Source of the DNA: Gaiellasilicea sp037721555 | GTDB taxonomy: Bacteria > Actinomycetota > Thermoleophilia > Gaiellales > Gaiellaceae | Length of the DNA: 64,000 nt | NCBI GenBank assembly: GCA_037721555.1 | Contig: JBBJOI010000013.1 | Coordinates: forward strand, 5,720-69,719 | Reading direction: 5' to 3' | Shown here: positions 7,622 to 15,674 of the stretch, piece by piece | How positions within the stretch are numbered: position 1 is the stretch's first letter | Layout of the letters: the number at the start of each line of letters is the position of its first letter | The notes under the pieces: generated by a model | What the model saw: only the letters and a program-made list of their open reading frames with translations | What the model was told of the DNA's origin: nothing | The model's database searches: none | Made by a program: the position numbers and the translations under genes

Positions 7622-7995
7622 GAGCCGTCCGCCGGCAACTCCCAGGTGTCCGGCAGGAGGTCCTTCGCGCTATAGGTCGCGATCGACCCGTCGTCGCGCC
7701 GGAAGCTGACCTCCGGGATCCGGAACTCGTGCAGCCACTGGCGACAGCCGCCGCAAGGCGAGGCGTTGATCCCGATCGCCGCGATCTGCCCCGGGCCGTA
7801 GCCGCCTGCGACGGCCGCGACGAGCGCGCTCCTCTCGGCGCAGACGCCGAGCGGGTAGGCCGCGTTCTCGACGTTGACGCCCTCGAACTCCCGCCCGTCG
7901 TCCGTGCGGACGATTGCGCCGACGTGGTAGTGCGAGTAGGGCGCGTACGCGCGCTCTGCAACCTTCTCCGCCCGTGCAACCAGATCGGAGCTCAC
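7618..7995 (-). CDS. cdd: Cytidine deaminase
   Basis: A 125 aa homotetrameric-type cytidine deaminase converting cytidine or deoxycytidine to the uridine form in pyrimidine salvage. Zinc ligands and catalytic Glu are in CAERSAL (C-x-E form of the deaminase motif, about residues 52-58) and PCGGCRQ (about 88-94). The N-terminal YAPYSHYHVGA and NAAYPLGVCAE substrate-binding segments are intact. It overlaps both neighbours by 4 bp (start with the DgkA-PAP2 gene, stop with era), so expression is tightly coupled. Confidence 0.95.
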   Translation of the reverse strand: MSSDLVARAEKVAERAYAPYSHYHVGAIVRTDDGREFEGVNVENAAYPLGVCAERSALVAAVAGGYGPGQIAAIGINASPCGGCRQWLHEFRIPEVSFRRDDGSIATYSAKDLLPDTWELPADGS

Positions 7996-8714
7996 GGCGT
8001 CAACTGGAAGACGGCGAGGGTGACGAGGGCACCGAGAAGTCCGCCGTAGAGGACTTCCACGGAGGAATGGACACCGGATTCGACGCGGGTCTGGGCCACC
8101 AGCAAAGCCATGATGAACGCGAGCGACGAGATCAGGAAGCGGTGGTCGGAGCCGTCGAGGATCAGCGTCATCGCCATCCAGCCGGCGAAGGCGACCGCGG
8201 CATGGCCGGACGGAAGCCCGCCACGAAGTGGCGTCCCGCGCCCGGTGAGCGCCTTTGTCCCGATCACGAGGATGGTGGTCAGGACGAGCGCGATCAGCGT
8301 CAGCTGCGCAGGGGCGTCCGAGATCCGGTCGAGGATGCGGGAACTACGATCAGCGACCTGCCCCGAGAAGACGAGGTAGCCGATCGCCACGGCCACGGCG
8401 GTCGCGATCAGCACCGCGCCTGCCGCGATGTCCTTCGCCAGCTTCGCCATCGGATCGAAGGAGGTCGTGGCCACGTCGATGGCGGCTTCGATCGCGGTAT
8501 TCACCATCTCCGCGATCAGCACGAACGCGATCGCGAGCATCAGCACGATCAGCTCGAGCTTCTCGACGCCCGAGGCGAGCGCCGCCACCAGGACGAGCGC
8601 CGCCACGAGAAAGTGGATCCGCATGTTCCGCTGCGTCCGGAGCACGTGGATGATCCCGTCGAACGCGAAGTTGAAGCTTTCGAGGACCGAGGGCCGCCGG
8701 CGCGGAGCGCTCAC
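7992..8714 (-). CDS. DgkA-type lipid kinase fused to PAP2 phosphatase
   Basis: A protein of 240 aa with two domains. The first (about 1-115) is a small membrane diacylglycerol/undecaprenol kinase: SFNFAFDGIIHVLRTQRNMRIH, membrane helices, and EMVNTAIEAAID, the family motif with the catalytic Glu. The second (about 125-240) is a PAP2 lipid-phosphatase domain with LPSGHAAVAF and a variant third motif, TRVESGVHSSVEVLYGG, in which the usual final Asp is Glu. Kinase and phosphatase in one chain suggest recycling of an isoprenoid or glycerolipid phosphate. GTG 8714 was chosen for its upstream GGGGGCAGG; GTG 8732 is possible. The gene lies between ybeY and cdd. Confidence 0.85.
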   Translation of the reverse strand: MSAPRRRPSVLESFNFAFDGIIHVLRTQRNMRIHFLVAALVLVAALASGVEKLELIVLMLAIAFVLIAEMVNTAIEAAIDVATTSFDPMAKLAKDIAAGAVLIATAVAVAIGYLVFSGQVADRSSRILDRISDAPAQLTLIALVLTTILVIGTKALTGRGTPLRGGLPSGHAAVAFAGWMAMTLILDGSDHRFLISSLAFIMALLVAQTRVESGVHSSVEVLYGGLLGALVTLAVFQLTP

Positions 8715-8742
8715 GGGCCTGCCCCCAGACACGCCGGCGAGC

Positions 8743-9120
8743 TCACAGGTGTGCCGCCTCCCGCGACTGCATGTCGTCACCGTGGTCGTAGCCGAGCAGG
8801 TGCAGCAAGCCGTGCACGAGCGGCCCGCGCCACGCCTCCCCCACGACCTGGGGGCAGAGGAGGACGTCGCCGAGCATGCGCGGGAGCCCCTCGGGCACGT
8901 CGTAGCGACCGTCGATCGGGAATGAGAGGACGTCTGTCGCCTCGTCGACCCCGAGGTGCTCACGCTTGAGGCTCCGCATCTCCTCGGGCGTCACGAACGC
9001 GAGCCCCAGTTCGCCCGAGTCGACGCCCTCCGCGGCGAGCACCAGCTGCGCCAGCTTCACCGCCGCCTCCTCGTCGAACTCTACGCCGCTTCGGTTCTCG
9101 AGCTCGACGAGAACGGTCAT
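8743..9120 (-). CDS. ybeY: Endoribonuclease YbeY
   Basis: This 125 aa metal-dependent endoribonuclease acts in 16S rRNA 3'-end maturation and ribosome quality control. The family signature is complete: HGLLHLLGYDH (H-x3-H-x5-H zinc site) near the C-terminus, preceded by ATDVLSFPID. The length is on the short side of the usual ~150 aa, since the protein stops soon after the zinc site. It overlaps phoH by 4 bp; phoH-ybeY is a conserved pair. Confidence 0.95.
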   Translation of the reverse strand: MTVLVELENRSGVEFDEEAAVKLAQLVLAAEGVDSGELGLAFVTPEEMRSLKREHLGVDEATDVLSFPIDGRYDVPEGLPRMLGDVLLCPQVVGEAWRGPLVHGLLHLLGYDHGDDMQSREAAHL

Positions 9121-10076
9121 CGGCGACGTGCGGTGCCTGTCTCCTCGGCATGCTGGGTGTACGCCTCGACGATCCGCTGCACGAGCTTGTGCCGCACGAC
9201 GTCCTCGTGCGTGAACTCGACGAAGGCGATCCCGTCGATCGAGCCGAGGATGTTGCGTACCTGGATCAGTCCCGAGGCCTGATCCCGTGGGAGGTCGATC
9301 TGCGTCACGTCGCCGGTGACCACCACCCTCGAGCCGAAGCCAAGGCGCGTCAGGAACATCTGCATCTGCTCGGGACTCGTGTTCTGGGCCTCGTCGAGGA
9401 TGATGAACGAGTCGTTGAGCGTGCGCCCGCGCATGAAGGCGAGCGGCGCAACTTCGATCACGCCGCGCTCCATGTACGCGGTCAGCTTGTCGGCGTCGAG
9501 CATGTCGTAAAGCGCGTCGAAGAGCGGGCGGAGGTACGGGTCGACCTTCGCGAGCATGTCCCCCGGCAGGAAGCCCAGGCGCTCACCGGCCTCGACGGCC
9601 GGACGCGTCAGGATGATCCGCGCCACCTGCTTGTCCGCGAGCGCGGCGACGGCGAGCGCCATCGCGAGATAGGTCTTGCCGGTGCCGGCCGGACCGATCC
9701 CGAAGGTGACCGTACAGTCGCGGATGGCATCGACGTAGCGCTTCTGCGTCACCGTCTTCGGCGCGATCTTCTTGCCGCGATGCCGCCAGACCACGTCGTC
9801 GAAGACCTGGCGAATGTTCTCGGCTTGGTCGAGGGCGGCCACCACGACGCCAACCGTCTCGGGCCCGATCTCGTGCCCCGCCTCGACGAGCTCGACGAGC
9901 TCGTCCACCACCGCCCGTGCCGCGGCCACGCGGCCGTCGTCGCCCTCGATCGTCAACTGGTTCCCGCGCAGGCGCAGCGTGCAGTGCAGCCGCGAGCGCA
10001 GCGTGTCGAGCACGCCGTCGCCCACGCCGGCAAGCTCGGCGGCGACTTCGTTCGGGACCGAGAGGACGTCCTGCAT
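9117..10076 (-). CDS. phoH: PhoH-family ATPase
   Basis: A 319 aa PhoH-like protein, an ATPase related to the N-terminal part of superfamily I helicases. Walker A is GPAGTGKTYLAMA, Walker B is FIILDEAQNTSPEQM, and VTGDVTQIDLP matches the sensor region. An N-terminal ~100-residue segment with a KH-like nucleic-acid binding pattern precedes the ATPase. It is the first gene of the ybeY-dgk-cdd-era run. TACACT lies 7 bp before the ATG, within the end of the vapC-like gene region, so this operon likely has its own leaderless promoter. Confidence 0.93.
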   Translation of the reverse strand: MQDVLSVPNEVAAELAGVGDGVLDTLRSRLHCTLRLRGNQLTIEGDDGRVAAARAVVDELVELVEAGHEIGPETVGVVVAALDQAENIRQVFDDVVWRHRGKKIAPKTVTQKRYVDAIRDCTVTFGIGPAGTGKTYLAMALAVAALADKQVARIILTRPAVEAGERLGFLPGDMLAKVDPYLRPLFDALYDMLDADKLTAYMERGVIEVAPLAFMRGRTLNDSFIILDEAQNTSPEQMQMFLTRLGFGSRVVVTGDVTQIDLPRDQASGLIQVRNILGSIDGIAFVEFTHEDVVRHKLVQRIVEAYTQHAEETGTARRR

Positions 10077-10081
10077 GCGAC

Positions 10082-10480
10082 TCAGTGTAGGCCGGGGCTG
10101 AGGACAGTGAGCCCGGCGGCCTCGGCGTCGGCGATGAGCCGGCGGTCGTAGCAGCAGAAGGCGCCGAGATCGTCACCGAGGGAGACCGCCGAGGCGAGGT
10201 GGATGGCATCGAGGCTACGGAGAACGCGTGGGCCCACTCGACCTGCGAGCCGACGAATGGCGTCGTCGAGCTCGATCAGAGACAGCTCTGCGAGAACCAT
10301 CCCCGCGCGCTCAGCGACGCCCGCCCTTTCAGCCACCCTGCGAACCTCCACCTCTCCGACGACGCTCGTCACCTGCGTCGGCCATCGCTCCAGCTCGACG
10401 AGGAGCGCAGCAGTCTCACGCTCCTCGCGCACCAGCTTCACGAGCGCCGAGGCGTCGCAGTAGAGCGAGCCGTCCGCCAC
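10082..10480 (-). CDS. PIN-domain toxin (VapC family)
   Basis: A PIN-domain ribonuclease of 132 aa, the toxin of a type II toxin-antitoxin pair. Acidic active-site residues occur at the expected places: YCDASALVKL (Asp9), a mid-protein Glu in VVGEVEVRR, LRSLDAIHLASA and CYDRRLIADA. VapC toxins usually cut tRNA or rRNA; the target here is unknown. It follows the antitoxin gene by three bases. The gene ends within 10 bp of the phoH start. Confidence 0.85.
   Translation of the reverse strand: MADGSLYCDASALVKLVREERETAALLVELERWPTQVTSVVGEVEVRRVAERAGVAERAGMVLAELSLIELDDAIRRLAGRVGPRVLRSLDAIHLASAVSLGDDLGAFCCYDRRLIADAEAAGLTVLSPGLH
10084..10089 (-). promoter_or_regulatory. -10 box of phoH promoter
   Basis: TACACT on the minus strand, seven bases before the phoH ATG at 10076, consistent with a leaderless transcript. 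It lies inside the last codons of the upstream PIN-toxin gene. Confidence 0.5.
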
Positions 10481-10483
10481 CCC

Positions 10484-10768
10484 CTAGAAACGGTCCTCGC
10501 GCAACTCGTCGAGCACTTCCGAGAGCGGTTTCGCCCCCGCCGGCGCCGGGGGAGGCGGACCGAGATCGGCCAGGTTCCCTCTCCCCACGCGCGCGATGCG
10601 GCCTTGCGCGACGAGACGCGCAAGCGTGTCATCCTGGGGCGGCAGAGGACTCAGAAGTGCTACGGGCGTGCCCCGCTCGGTCACCTCGAACGTTTCGCCG
10701 TCCTCGACACGCCGTAACCAGCGTGAGAGGTTCTGCCGCAGCTCCCGGACTCCCACGCGCTCGGCCAT
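10484..10768 (-). CDS. Phd/VapB-type antitoxin
   Basis: A 94 aa antitoxin beginning MAERVGVRELRQNLSRWLRRV, the N-terminal DNA-binding pattern of the Phd/YefM fold, followed by GETFEVTERGTPVALLSP. The acidic and proline-rich C-terminal part (PPPPAPAGAKPLSEVLDELRE) should wrap the PIN toxin. ATG 10768 was chosen because homology starts there. A pair of 8-bp direct repeats covers the start and upstream region, a probable autoregulation site. Confidence 0.85.
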   Translation of the reverse strand: MAERVGVRELRQNLSRWLRRVEDGETFEVTERGTPVALLSPLPPQDDTLARLVAQGRIARVGRGNLADLGPPPPAPAGAKPLSEVLDELREDRF

Positions 10769-10787
10769 GTAGCACTTAGTGTAGCAC
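10768..10787. promoter_or_regulatory. Direct-repeat operator at the toxin-antitoxin start
   Basis: TGTAGCAC occurs at 10768-10775 and again at 10780-10787, a 12-bp (about one helical turn) period. It overlaps the antitoxin start codon and a TACACT -10-like box (minus strand, 10778-10783). This placement fits a site where the antitoxin represses its own operon. Confidence 0.5.
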
Positions 10788-10794
10788 AGAGGCA

Positions 10795-11697
10795 TCATGC
10801 TTTCAGCCAGCCGCCGATCGCGCCGACCAGCCGCGCCGACCACTCGTTGCGCTCCGGCCGGTCGCGCAGGAACTCGACGCCGAACAGGGCCGAATAGAGA
10901 TCGACGATCCGCCGTTCACCCGCGGTCAGCGAGGCGAGCTCGAAGAGTGCGTGGACGTAGTGCAGGGAGCGCTCGTCCGCGTCACTCGTGACGGCCGTCT
11001 GCGTAAGCCCTAGATGGAGCAGCGGATCGCCATAGCAGACACAGTCGAAGTCGACGAAGCCGCTGAGCTCGCCCTCGTCCACGATCACGTTCTTCGTCGT
11101 CAGATCGTCCAGGAAGCACGTCGGGGAGACAGACGCGAAGTAGTGCTGCTCGCGCTCGAGCGCCTCTCGCACGTCGGTCGCCGAGGGCGCGAAGTGCGGC
11201 GCAAGCGTGCGCTCGGTGAGCGCCATGATGTCGTCGAGCACGTTGCCCCACCTCCCGCAGTTACCGGGCTCACCGATGCCGACGTAGCCGTAGCCGCCCG
11301 CGGAGGGCAGCTCGCGTACGCGCGCCTGCGCGTCCATCACCGCCTCGGCCACCGCCTCCATCTGCGCGGGCGTCATCGAGGGCAGCTCGTAACCCAGATC
11401 GCGACCCGGGAACCGCTCGAGGACGAGGTACGCGAACGGATAGCGACTTGCTTCGAGGTCGTGAAAGAGCACATGCGGGACGGGCAGACCGAGACTCTTG
11501 AGGATCTCGAGGTTGTGCAGCGTCCAACGGAAGACGTCCGGATCGGGGTGCGTCCGCACGATCACGTGGGCGCCGCCACGTAGCCCGACGTCAAAGCTGG
11601 TGCTGTTGTGACCGTACGGCAGATGCTCCACGCTGAGCGGAGACCTCCCAGACCACGCCGCAACGAGCTCGCGCACGAGCGTCGTGGCCGCGTCCAC
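10795..11697 (-). CDS. Aminoglycoside-phosphotransferase-like small-molecule kinase
   Basis: A 300 aa protein of the APH/choline-kinase fold. Visible elements are HVIVRTHPDP (lysine-strand region), YLVLERFPGRDL (hinge), FLDDLTTKNVIV as a degenerate catalytic loop (the usual His is missing, Asp and Asn kept) and GFVDFDCVCYGDP as the metal-binding DFD/DxD. The substrate is unknown; many chromosomal members are not antibiotic-resistance enzymes. The start is GTG 11697 with AGGAGCGG upstream. It is next to the toxin-antitoxin pair on the same strand. Confidence 0.75.
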   Translation of the reverse strand: MDAATTLVRELVAAWSGRSPLSVEHLPYGHNSTSFDVGLRGGAHVIVRTHPDPDVFRWTLHNLEILKSLGLPVPHVLFHDLEASRYPFAYLVLERFPGRDLGYELPSMTPAQMEAVAEAVMDAQARVRELPSAGGYGYVGIGEPGNCGRWGNVLDDIMALTERTLAPHFAPSATDVREALEREQHYFASVSPTCFLDDLTTKNVIVDEGELSGFVDFDCVCYGDPLLHLGLTQTAVTSDADERSLHYVHALFELASLTAGERRIVDLYSALFGVEFLRDRPERNEWSARLVGAIGGWLKA

Positions 11698-11742
11698 GCT
11701 GGCGACCGCTCCTAGACGAAGGATCGCCTCAGCGATCGTTCG

Positions 11743-12186
11743 TCAGGCGAGCTTCTCGCGCACGAGCTGGCTGACGGACGAGCCGTCCGCTCGCCCCGCG
11801 ACCTGCGGCATCACGTCCGCCATCACGCGGCCGATGTCGCGCATGCTCGTCGCGCCGACCTCGGCGATCACGTGGTCGACGATGTCCTCGATCTCGTCCT
11901 CCGAGAGCGGCTCGGGCATGAACTCCTCAAGGATCTCGAGCTCGGCCTGCTCCTGGTCGGCCTGCTCCTCCCTCCCGGCCGAGCGGAAGGCATGGTGGGC
12001 CTCCACCCGCTTCTTCCGCTCGCGCTGGAGTACCTGCAGCTCCTCGTCCTCCGAGAGCTGCCGCTGCAGCTCCTTCTCGGCCCCCTGCAGGCTCGAGAGG
12101 ATCAGTCGGAGCGTGTCGCGGCGCACGTCGTCGCGCTCGCGCATGGCGTCCGTTAGCTGAGACTTGATCTCAGTGAGCAGCGTCAC
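11743..12186 (-). CDS. GatB/YqeY domain protein
   Basis: A 147 aa YqeY-family protein, helical, related to the tail domain of the GatB amidotransferase subunit that contacts tRNA. The family pattern is clear: LLTEIKSQLTDAMRERD, DTLRLILSSL, IEDIVDHVIAEVGATSMRDIGRVMADVMPQVAGRADGSSVSQLVREKL. The middle is a charged coiled-coil-like segment. The exact function is unsettled. GTG 12186 was chosen because homology starts immediately. It follows the HIT gene by 25 bp. Confidence 0.88.
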   Translation of the reverse strand: MTLLTEIKSQLTDAMRERDDVRRDTLRLILSSLQGAEKELQRQLSEDEELQVLQRERKKRVEAHHAFRSAGREEQADQEQAELEILEEFMPEPLSEDEIEDIVDHVIAEVGATSMRDIGRVMADVMPQVAGRADGSSVSQLVREKLA

Positions 12187-12211
12187 AACTGCTCTCGTAT
12201 CTGGGGCGCTC

Positions 12212-12574
12212 TCATTGGGGCATCCCGCTGATCTTCCCACCCAGGACGTGCCAGTGCAGATGGAAGACGGTCTGACCGCCGTCCGCGCCCACGTTGACAA
12301 CGACCCGGTAGTCCGCGAGCCCGGCTCCTCTCGCCGTCTCGGCGACGAAGTCGAGCATCTGCTTTGCCTCCTGGGGGGAGAAAGCGCTCACGTCGCGGAA
12401 CGTGTCGACGTGCCGCACCGGCAGCACCAGCAGGTGGGTCTCCGCCTGCGGATTGATGTCGCGGATCGCGACGAAGCCCTCGGTGCGGGCGACGTGGTCA
12501 CCCTCACGCGCGAGTGCACAGAAGAGGCAGTCGTCAGGCAGCGACGATCCCCTCCTCCGTGACCGCGCGGGCAC
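12212..12574 (-). CDS. HIT-family nucleotide hydrolase
   Basis: A histidine-triad protein that would hydrolyse AMP-lysine or AMP-amidate type nucleotides (HinT branch). It has CLFCALAREGD at the N-terminus, NPQAETHLLVLPVRHVDTF, and the triad FHLHWHVLGG near the end. Homology starts at LPDDCLFC, but no ATG/GTG/TTG stands there. GTG 12574 is the nearest canonical start, overlapping the mtaB-like gene by about 40 bp; CTG 12541, with GGAGGAGGGG upstream, is an alternative. Confidence 0.88.
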   Translation of the reverse strand: MPARSRRRGSSLPDDCLFCALAREGDHVARTEGFVAIRDINPQAETHLLVLPVRHVDTFRDVSAFSPQEAKQMLDFVAETARGAGLADYRVVVNVGADGGQTVFHLHWHVLGGKISGMPQ

Positions 12575-13718
12575 GGACGCGGATAAGCTCCCCGACGGGT
12601 GCCTCGAGAAGCCACGGTGTGTAGTCGCCGCCGTACCCCCGGCCGGGCCGGTCCACGAGCACCTCGTCGCAGCGGCCGATCTTCGCGCGCCAACGCGCAC
12701 GGCAGGCCTCGTCGGAGAGTGCCCGCAACCGCGCGCTCCGCTCCTTCTTCACCCGGGGCGCGACGGTGTCCTCGCCGGCGGTCCTCGTGCCGGGACGGGG
12801 CGAGTACGGGAAGACGTGGAGCTTCGTCAGCCGCGCGGCGCGCGCAAGCTCGAGCGTCCGCTCGAAAGCGGCGTCGTCTTCGCCCGGGAAGCCTACGATC
12901 ACGTCCGCGGTCAGGTTGAAGTCGGCGAGCGGCTCGAGCTTGCGCAGATACGTCGCGACGGAGTAGCGGCGGCCCATCGCCCGTAGCACGCCGTCGTCGC
13001 CGGACTGGAGCGGGACGTGCAGGTGGTGCCCGACTGTGGGCGTCTCCAGCAAGGATGCGACGAGCTCCTCGTCAACGTGGTTGATCTCGATCGAGGAGAG
13101 TCGCAGGCGGCTCACGCCGTCGACCGCGCCGGCCTCCCGGATCAGCCTCGCGAGCGTGTAGCCCGCCTCGCGATCACGGAAGCAGCCGAGGTTGACGCCC
13201 GTCAGGACGATCTCCCGGTGACCCTGTGCGGCCCGGCGACGCACCTCGTCGAGGACGGCCGCCGCCGAGCGGCTGCGGGTCGCACCACGCACCTGCGGAA
13301 TGACGCAGAACGCGCAGGAGAAGGAGCAGCCGTCCTGGATCTTCACGAACGCACGCACGCGGTCGAGCCGCGCGTCGGCCTGCACGCATCCGATGGCGCC
13401 GACATCACCGGCGATCCACTCCACCGCAGCCTCGATCTGACCAGAGACGACGGAGACGTTCTGCGGCAGTCCCGCGAACGCGTCTGCAGACAAGCGGGCG
13501 CCGCAGCCGCTGACGTACACGCGCACGTGCGTCCGAGCGAAACGCGAGATTGCTTGTCGCGACTTCGCGAGCGCTTCGTTCGTCACGCAGCAGGTGTTGA
13601 CGACCGCGACATCGCCGGCGCCTTCGGTATGGCCGTCCCGCAGCAGCCGCTCGCGCACCGCCTGCATGTCGGTGTGGGAGACCTTGCAGCCGAGGAAGCC
13701 GACCGAGAACTGCGCCAT
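12534..13718 (-). CDS. MtaB-like tRNA methylthiotransferase
   Basis: A 394 aa radical-SAM methylthiotransferase; MtaB converts t6A37 to ms2t6A37 in tRNA. The N-terminal UPF0004 domain has its three cluster cysteines (FLGCK, NTCCVT, SGCGA). The radical-SAM domain has CSFSCAFC as CxxxCxxC, and ATRSRS and VPLQSGDD are present. A C-terminal TRAM-like region (CDEVLVDRP...GELIRVRARAV) ends the protein. A TAGGTT box six bases before the ATG suggests an internal leaderless promoter for mtaB-HIT-yqeY. The substrate assignment rests on family resemblance. Confidence 0.88.
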   Translation of the reverse strand: MAQFSVGFLGCKVSHTDMQAVRERLLRDGHTEGAGDVAVVNTCCVTNEALAKSRQAISRFARTHVRVYVSGCGARLSADAFAGLPQNVSVVSGQIEAAVEWIAGDVGAIGCVQADARLDRVRAFVKIQDGCSFSCAFCVIPQVRGATRSRSAAAVLDEVRRRAAQGHREIVLTGVNLGCFRDREAGYTLARLIREAGAVDGVSRLRLSSIEINHVDEELVASLLETPTVGHHLHVPLQSGDDGVLRAMGRRYSVATYLRKLEPLADFNLTADVIVGFPGEDDAAFERTLELARAARLTKLHVFPYSPRPGTRTAGEDTVAPRVKKERSARLRALSDEACRARWRAKIGRCDEVLVDRPGRGYGGDYTPWLLEAPVGELIRVRARAVTEEGIVAA

Positions 13719-13724
13719 CCCGGA

Positions 13725-13730
13725 AACCTA
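13725..13730 (-). promoter_or_regulatory. -10 box of mtaB-like gene
   Basis: TAGGTT on the minus strand followed by six bases (TCCGGG) and the ATG at 13718. It overlaps the last codons of prmA. Confidence 0.5.
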
Positions 13731-14423
13731 AACGCGTACGTGGAGGTCGGCTGCCCAACCCGCAGCTTCGACCCGGTGCTCACGCCGGAAGAAAGGGAGC
13801 GCCGGCTCGTCGGAGACGAGGTAGCCCGACGTGATGACGCGGCTGGCGCCCAAGCGCTCGCCCAGCGCGAGCACCGCCTCCTCGGCGATGTTCGCGACCG
13901 CCAACTCGGTTCGGGGCAGCGCGTCGCGCAGGTCTGCGAGCCGGACGTCGAGCCGGACGCCATTCACGGCTGCGTTTCGCTCGGTCGCCTCGACGGCCTC
14001 GGGATCGAAGTCGAAGGCGATGACGGGATCGAAGCCGAGCTTCTTCGCCGCGATCGCCAGCACGCCGGAGCCGCAGCCGACGTCGAGCAGGCTGACGCGC
14101 TCCTCACGATCGAGCAGCTCCAGGCAGAGACGGGTGGTCGGATGACCCCCGGTGCCGAATGCGCGACCAGGATCGATCACGACCGCCAGCGCGTCCGGCT
14201 CTGGCTCCTCCCAGGGCGGGCCGATCCAGAGACGGCCCACCCGCACGGGCCGGTGGAACTGTCGCCACCGCTCCTCCCAGCCCTCCTCGACAGGGCTCGT
14301 CGCCGCACCGCCGAAGGCCTGCCAAATCCGTTCCTCGCCGGCCGCGTTCGTGTATGCCGCCAGCTCGAGCGCGCCGCTCGACTCGAGCTCCTCGAAGCCG
14401 GTCGGGAAGAGCTCGAGCATCAC
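13728..14423 (-). CDS. prmA: Ribosomal protein L11 methyltransferase-like
   Basis: A SAM-dependent methyltransferase modifying ribosomal protein L11. Motif I is LLDVGCGSGVLAIAAKKLG, preceded by DPGRAFGTGGHPTT typical of PrmA, and post-motif VANIAEEAVL replaces the usual NI(L)ANP region. The first canonical start is GTG 14423, but family-like sequence continues upstream in frame (VSVTVPPARAEQARA). Translation therefore probably begins near 14477, where a CTG stands close to the dnaJ stop. dnaJ-prmA-mtaB is a common heat-shock neighbourhood. Confidence 0.85.
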   Translation of the reverse strand: MMLELFPTGFEELESSGALELAAYTNAAGEERIWQAFGGAATSPVEEGWEERWRQFHRPVRVGRLWIGPPWEEPEPDALAVVIDPGRAFGTGGHPTTRLCLELLDREERVSLLDVGCGSGVLAIAAKKLGFDPVIAFDFDPEAVEATERNAAVNGVRLDVRLADLRDALPRTELAVANIAEEAVLALGERLGASRVITSGYLVSDEPALPFFRREHRVEAAGWAADLHVRV

Positions 14424-14500
14424 GGCGCGCGCCTGCTCGGCCCGTGCGGGCGGGACGGTGACCGATACGCGCTTCAGGAGGTTCAGGTTCGGAACCGCCT

Positions 14501-15616
14501 TCAGCGGAGAGCACTCTTGAGCTTCTCGAAAAAGCCCTCGTCGCGTTTATAGGTGTCCTCGTCGGACTCTGCCTCGAACCGCTTCAGGAGGCTCCGCTGC
14601 TCGTCGGTCAGGCGGCGCGGGACAGTCACGTTGACGAGCACGCGCTGGTCGCCGCGGCCGAAGCGCTGGAGCACCGGCATCCCCTTGCCGCGGAGGACGC
14701 GCACCTCGCCGGGCTGTGTGCCAGGCTCGAACTCGAGGTCGAGATCACCCTCGAGCGTCGGAACCGGGACGGTGGCGCCGAGAGCGGCCTGGACGACCGT
14801 CAGGTCGACCGTCGAGAGGATGTGGTTGCCGTCCCGCTCGAAGCGCTCGTCGGCGGTCACCCGAACCTCGATATAGGCATCGCCCGCAGGGCCACCCGCG
14901 CCTGCGTGGCCCTCCCCCCGCAGGCGGATCTGCTGTCCGTCGTGGATCCCGGGCGGGATCTCGACGCTGAGCGTCTTCGTCTCGAGGAGGCGTCCGGCGC
15001 CTGCGCACTCGCTACACGCCCGCTCGACCACAGTCCCCATCCCGGCACACGTGCTGCAGGCCTGCGTCCGGACGAACTCACCGAAGACGCTCCGCGAAAC
15101 CTGCTGCAGCCGGCCGCTGCCGGCGCAGGTGGGGCACGAGAGCCGACCGGTGCCGGGTTCGGCGCCGTCCCCCGAGCACCTCGCACACGTTGTGGCCACC
15201 TCGATGTCCACACGCCGGCTCACGCCGGCGAACGCCTCCGAAAGCTCGATCTCCACGACGTTGCCGACGTCGCCGCCGCGCGCCGCGCCTCTGCTCCCGC
15301 CGCGGCCGAAGAGGTCGTCGCCGAAGAAGGCGGAGAAGATGTCGCCGAGGTTGCCAAGGTCGAAAGCGGTTGGCGTGAACCCGCCGCGGCGGAGACCGGC
15401 GTGGCCGTACCGGTCGTAGAGCTGCCGCGTCTCCGGGTTCGACAGCACCTCGTACGCCTCCGCGACCGCACGGAACCGCTCCTCCGCGTCCGGCTCCTGC
15501 GAGACGTCGGGGTGCAGCTCACGCGCCAACCCACGGAAGGCCTTCTTGACCTCCGCCTCGGACGCACCGCGCTCGAGGCCCAGAAGCTCGTAGAGGTCGC
15601 GCTCGGTCGTCGCCAT
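14501..15616 (-). CDS. dnaJ: Chaperone DnaJ
   Basis: A 371 aa type I Hsp40 that delivers substrates to DnaK and stimulates its ATPase. It has a J domain with HPD (residues 37-39), a Gly/Phe-rich segment, and four zinc-binding CxxCxGxG repeats between about 130 and 210 (CARCSGDG, CPTCAGSG, CSTCAGMG, CSECAGAG). Two beta-sandwich substrate domains follow. It lies directly downstream of hrcA, its usual repressor. TACGCT stands exactly six bases before ATG, so dnaJ likely also has its own leaderless transcript. No CIRCE operator was found here. Confidence 0.95.
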   Translation of the reverse strand: MATTERDLYELLGLERGASEAEVKKAFRGLARELHPDVSQEPDAEERFRAVAEAYEVLSNPETRQLYDRYGHAGLRRGGFTPTAFDLGNLGDIFSAFFGDDLFGRGGSRGAARGGDVGNVVEIELSEAFAGVSRRVDIEVATTCARCSGDGAEPGTGRLSCPTCAGSGRLQQVSRSVFGEFVRTQACSTCAGMGTVVERACSECAGAGRLLETKTLSVEIPPGIHDGQQIRLRGEGHAGAGGPAGDAYIEVRVTADERFERDGNHILSTVDLTVVQAALGATVPVPTLEGDLDLEFEPGTQPGEVRVLRGKGMPVLQRFGRGDQRVLVNVTVPRRLTDEQRSLLKRFEAESDEDTYKRDEGFFEKLKSALR

Positions 15617-15622
15617 GGGTCA

Positions 15623-15628
15623 AGCGTA
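15623..15628 (-). promoter_or_regulatory. -10 box of dnaJ promoter
   Basis: TACGCT on the minus strand, six bases (TGACCC) before the dnaJ ATG. Confidence 0.5.
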
Positions 15629-15674
15629 GCCTTGCGCCCAGATGCGCGATGCCGCGATCGCGGCATCGCTCGGC

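Noticed and set aside
10795..11697. Antibiotic-resistance gene call for the APH-like kinases
   Set aside because: The fold is shared by many metabolic kinases, and the catalytic loop of this one is degenerate; nothing in the context indicates resistance.
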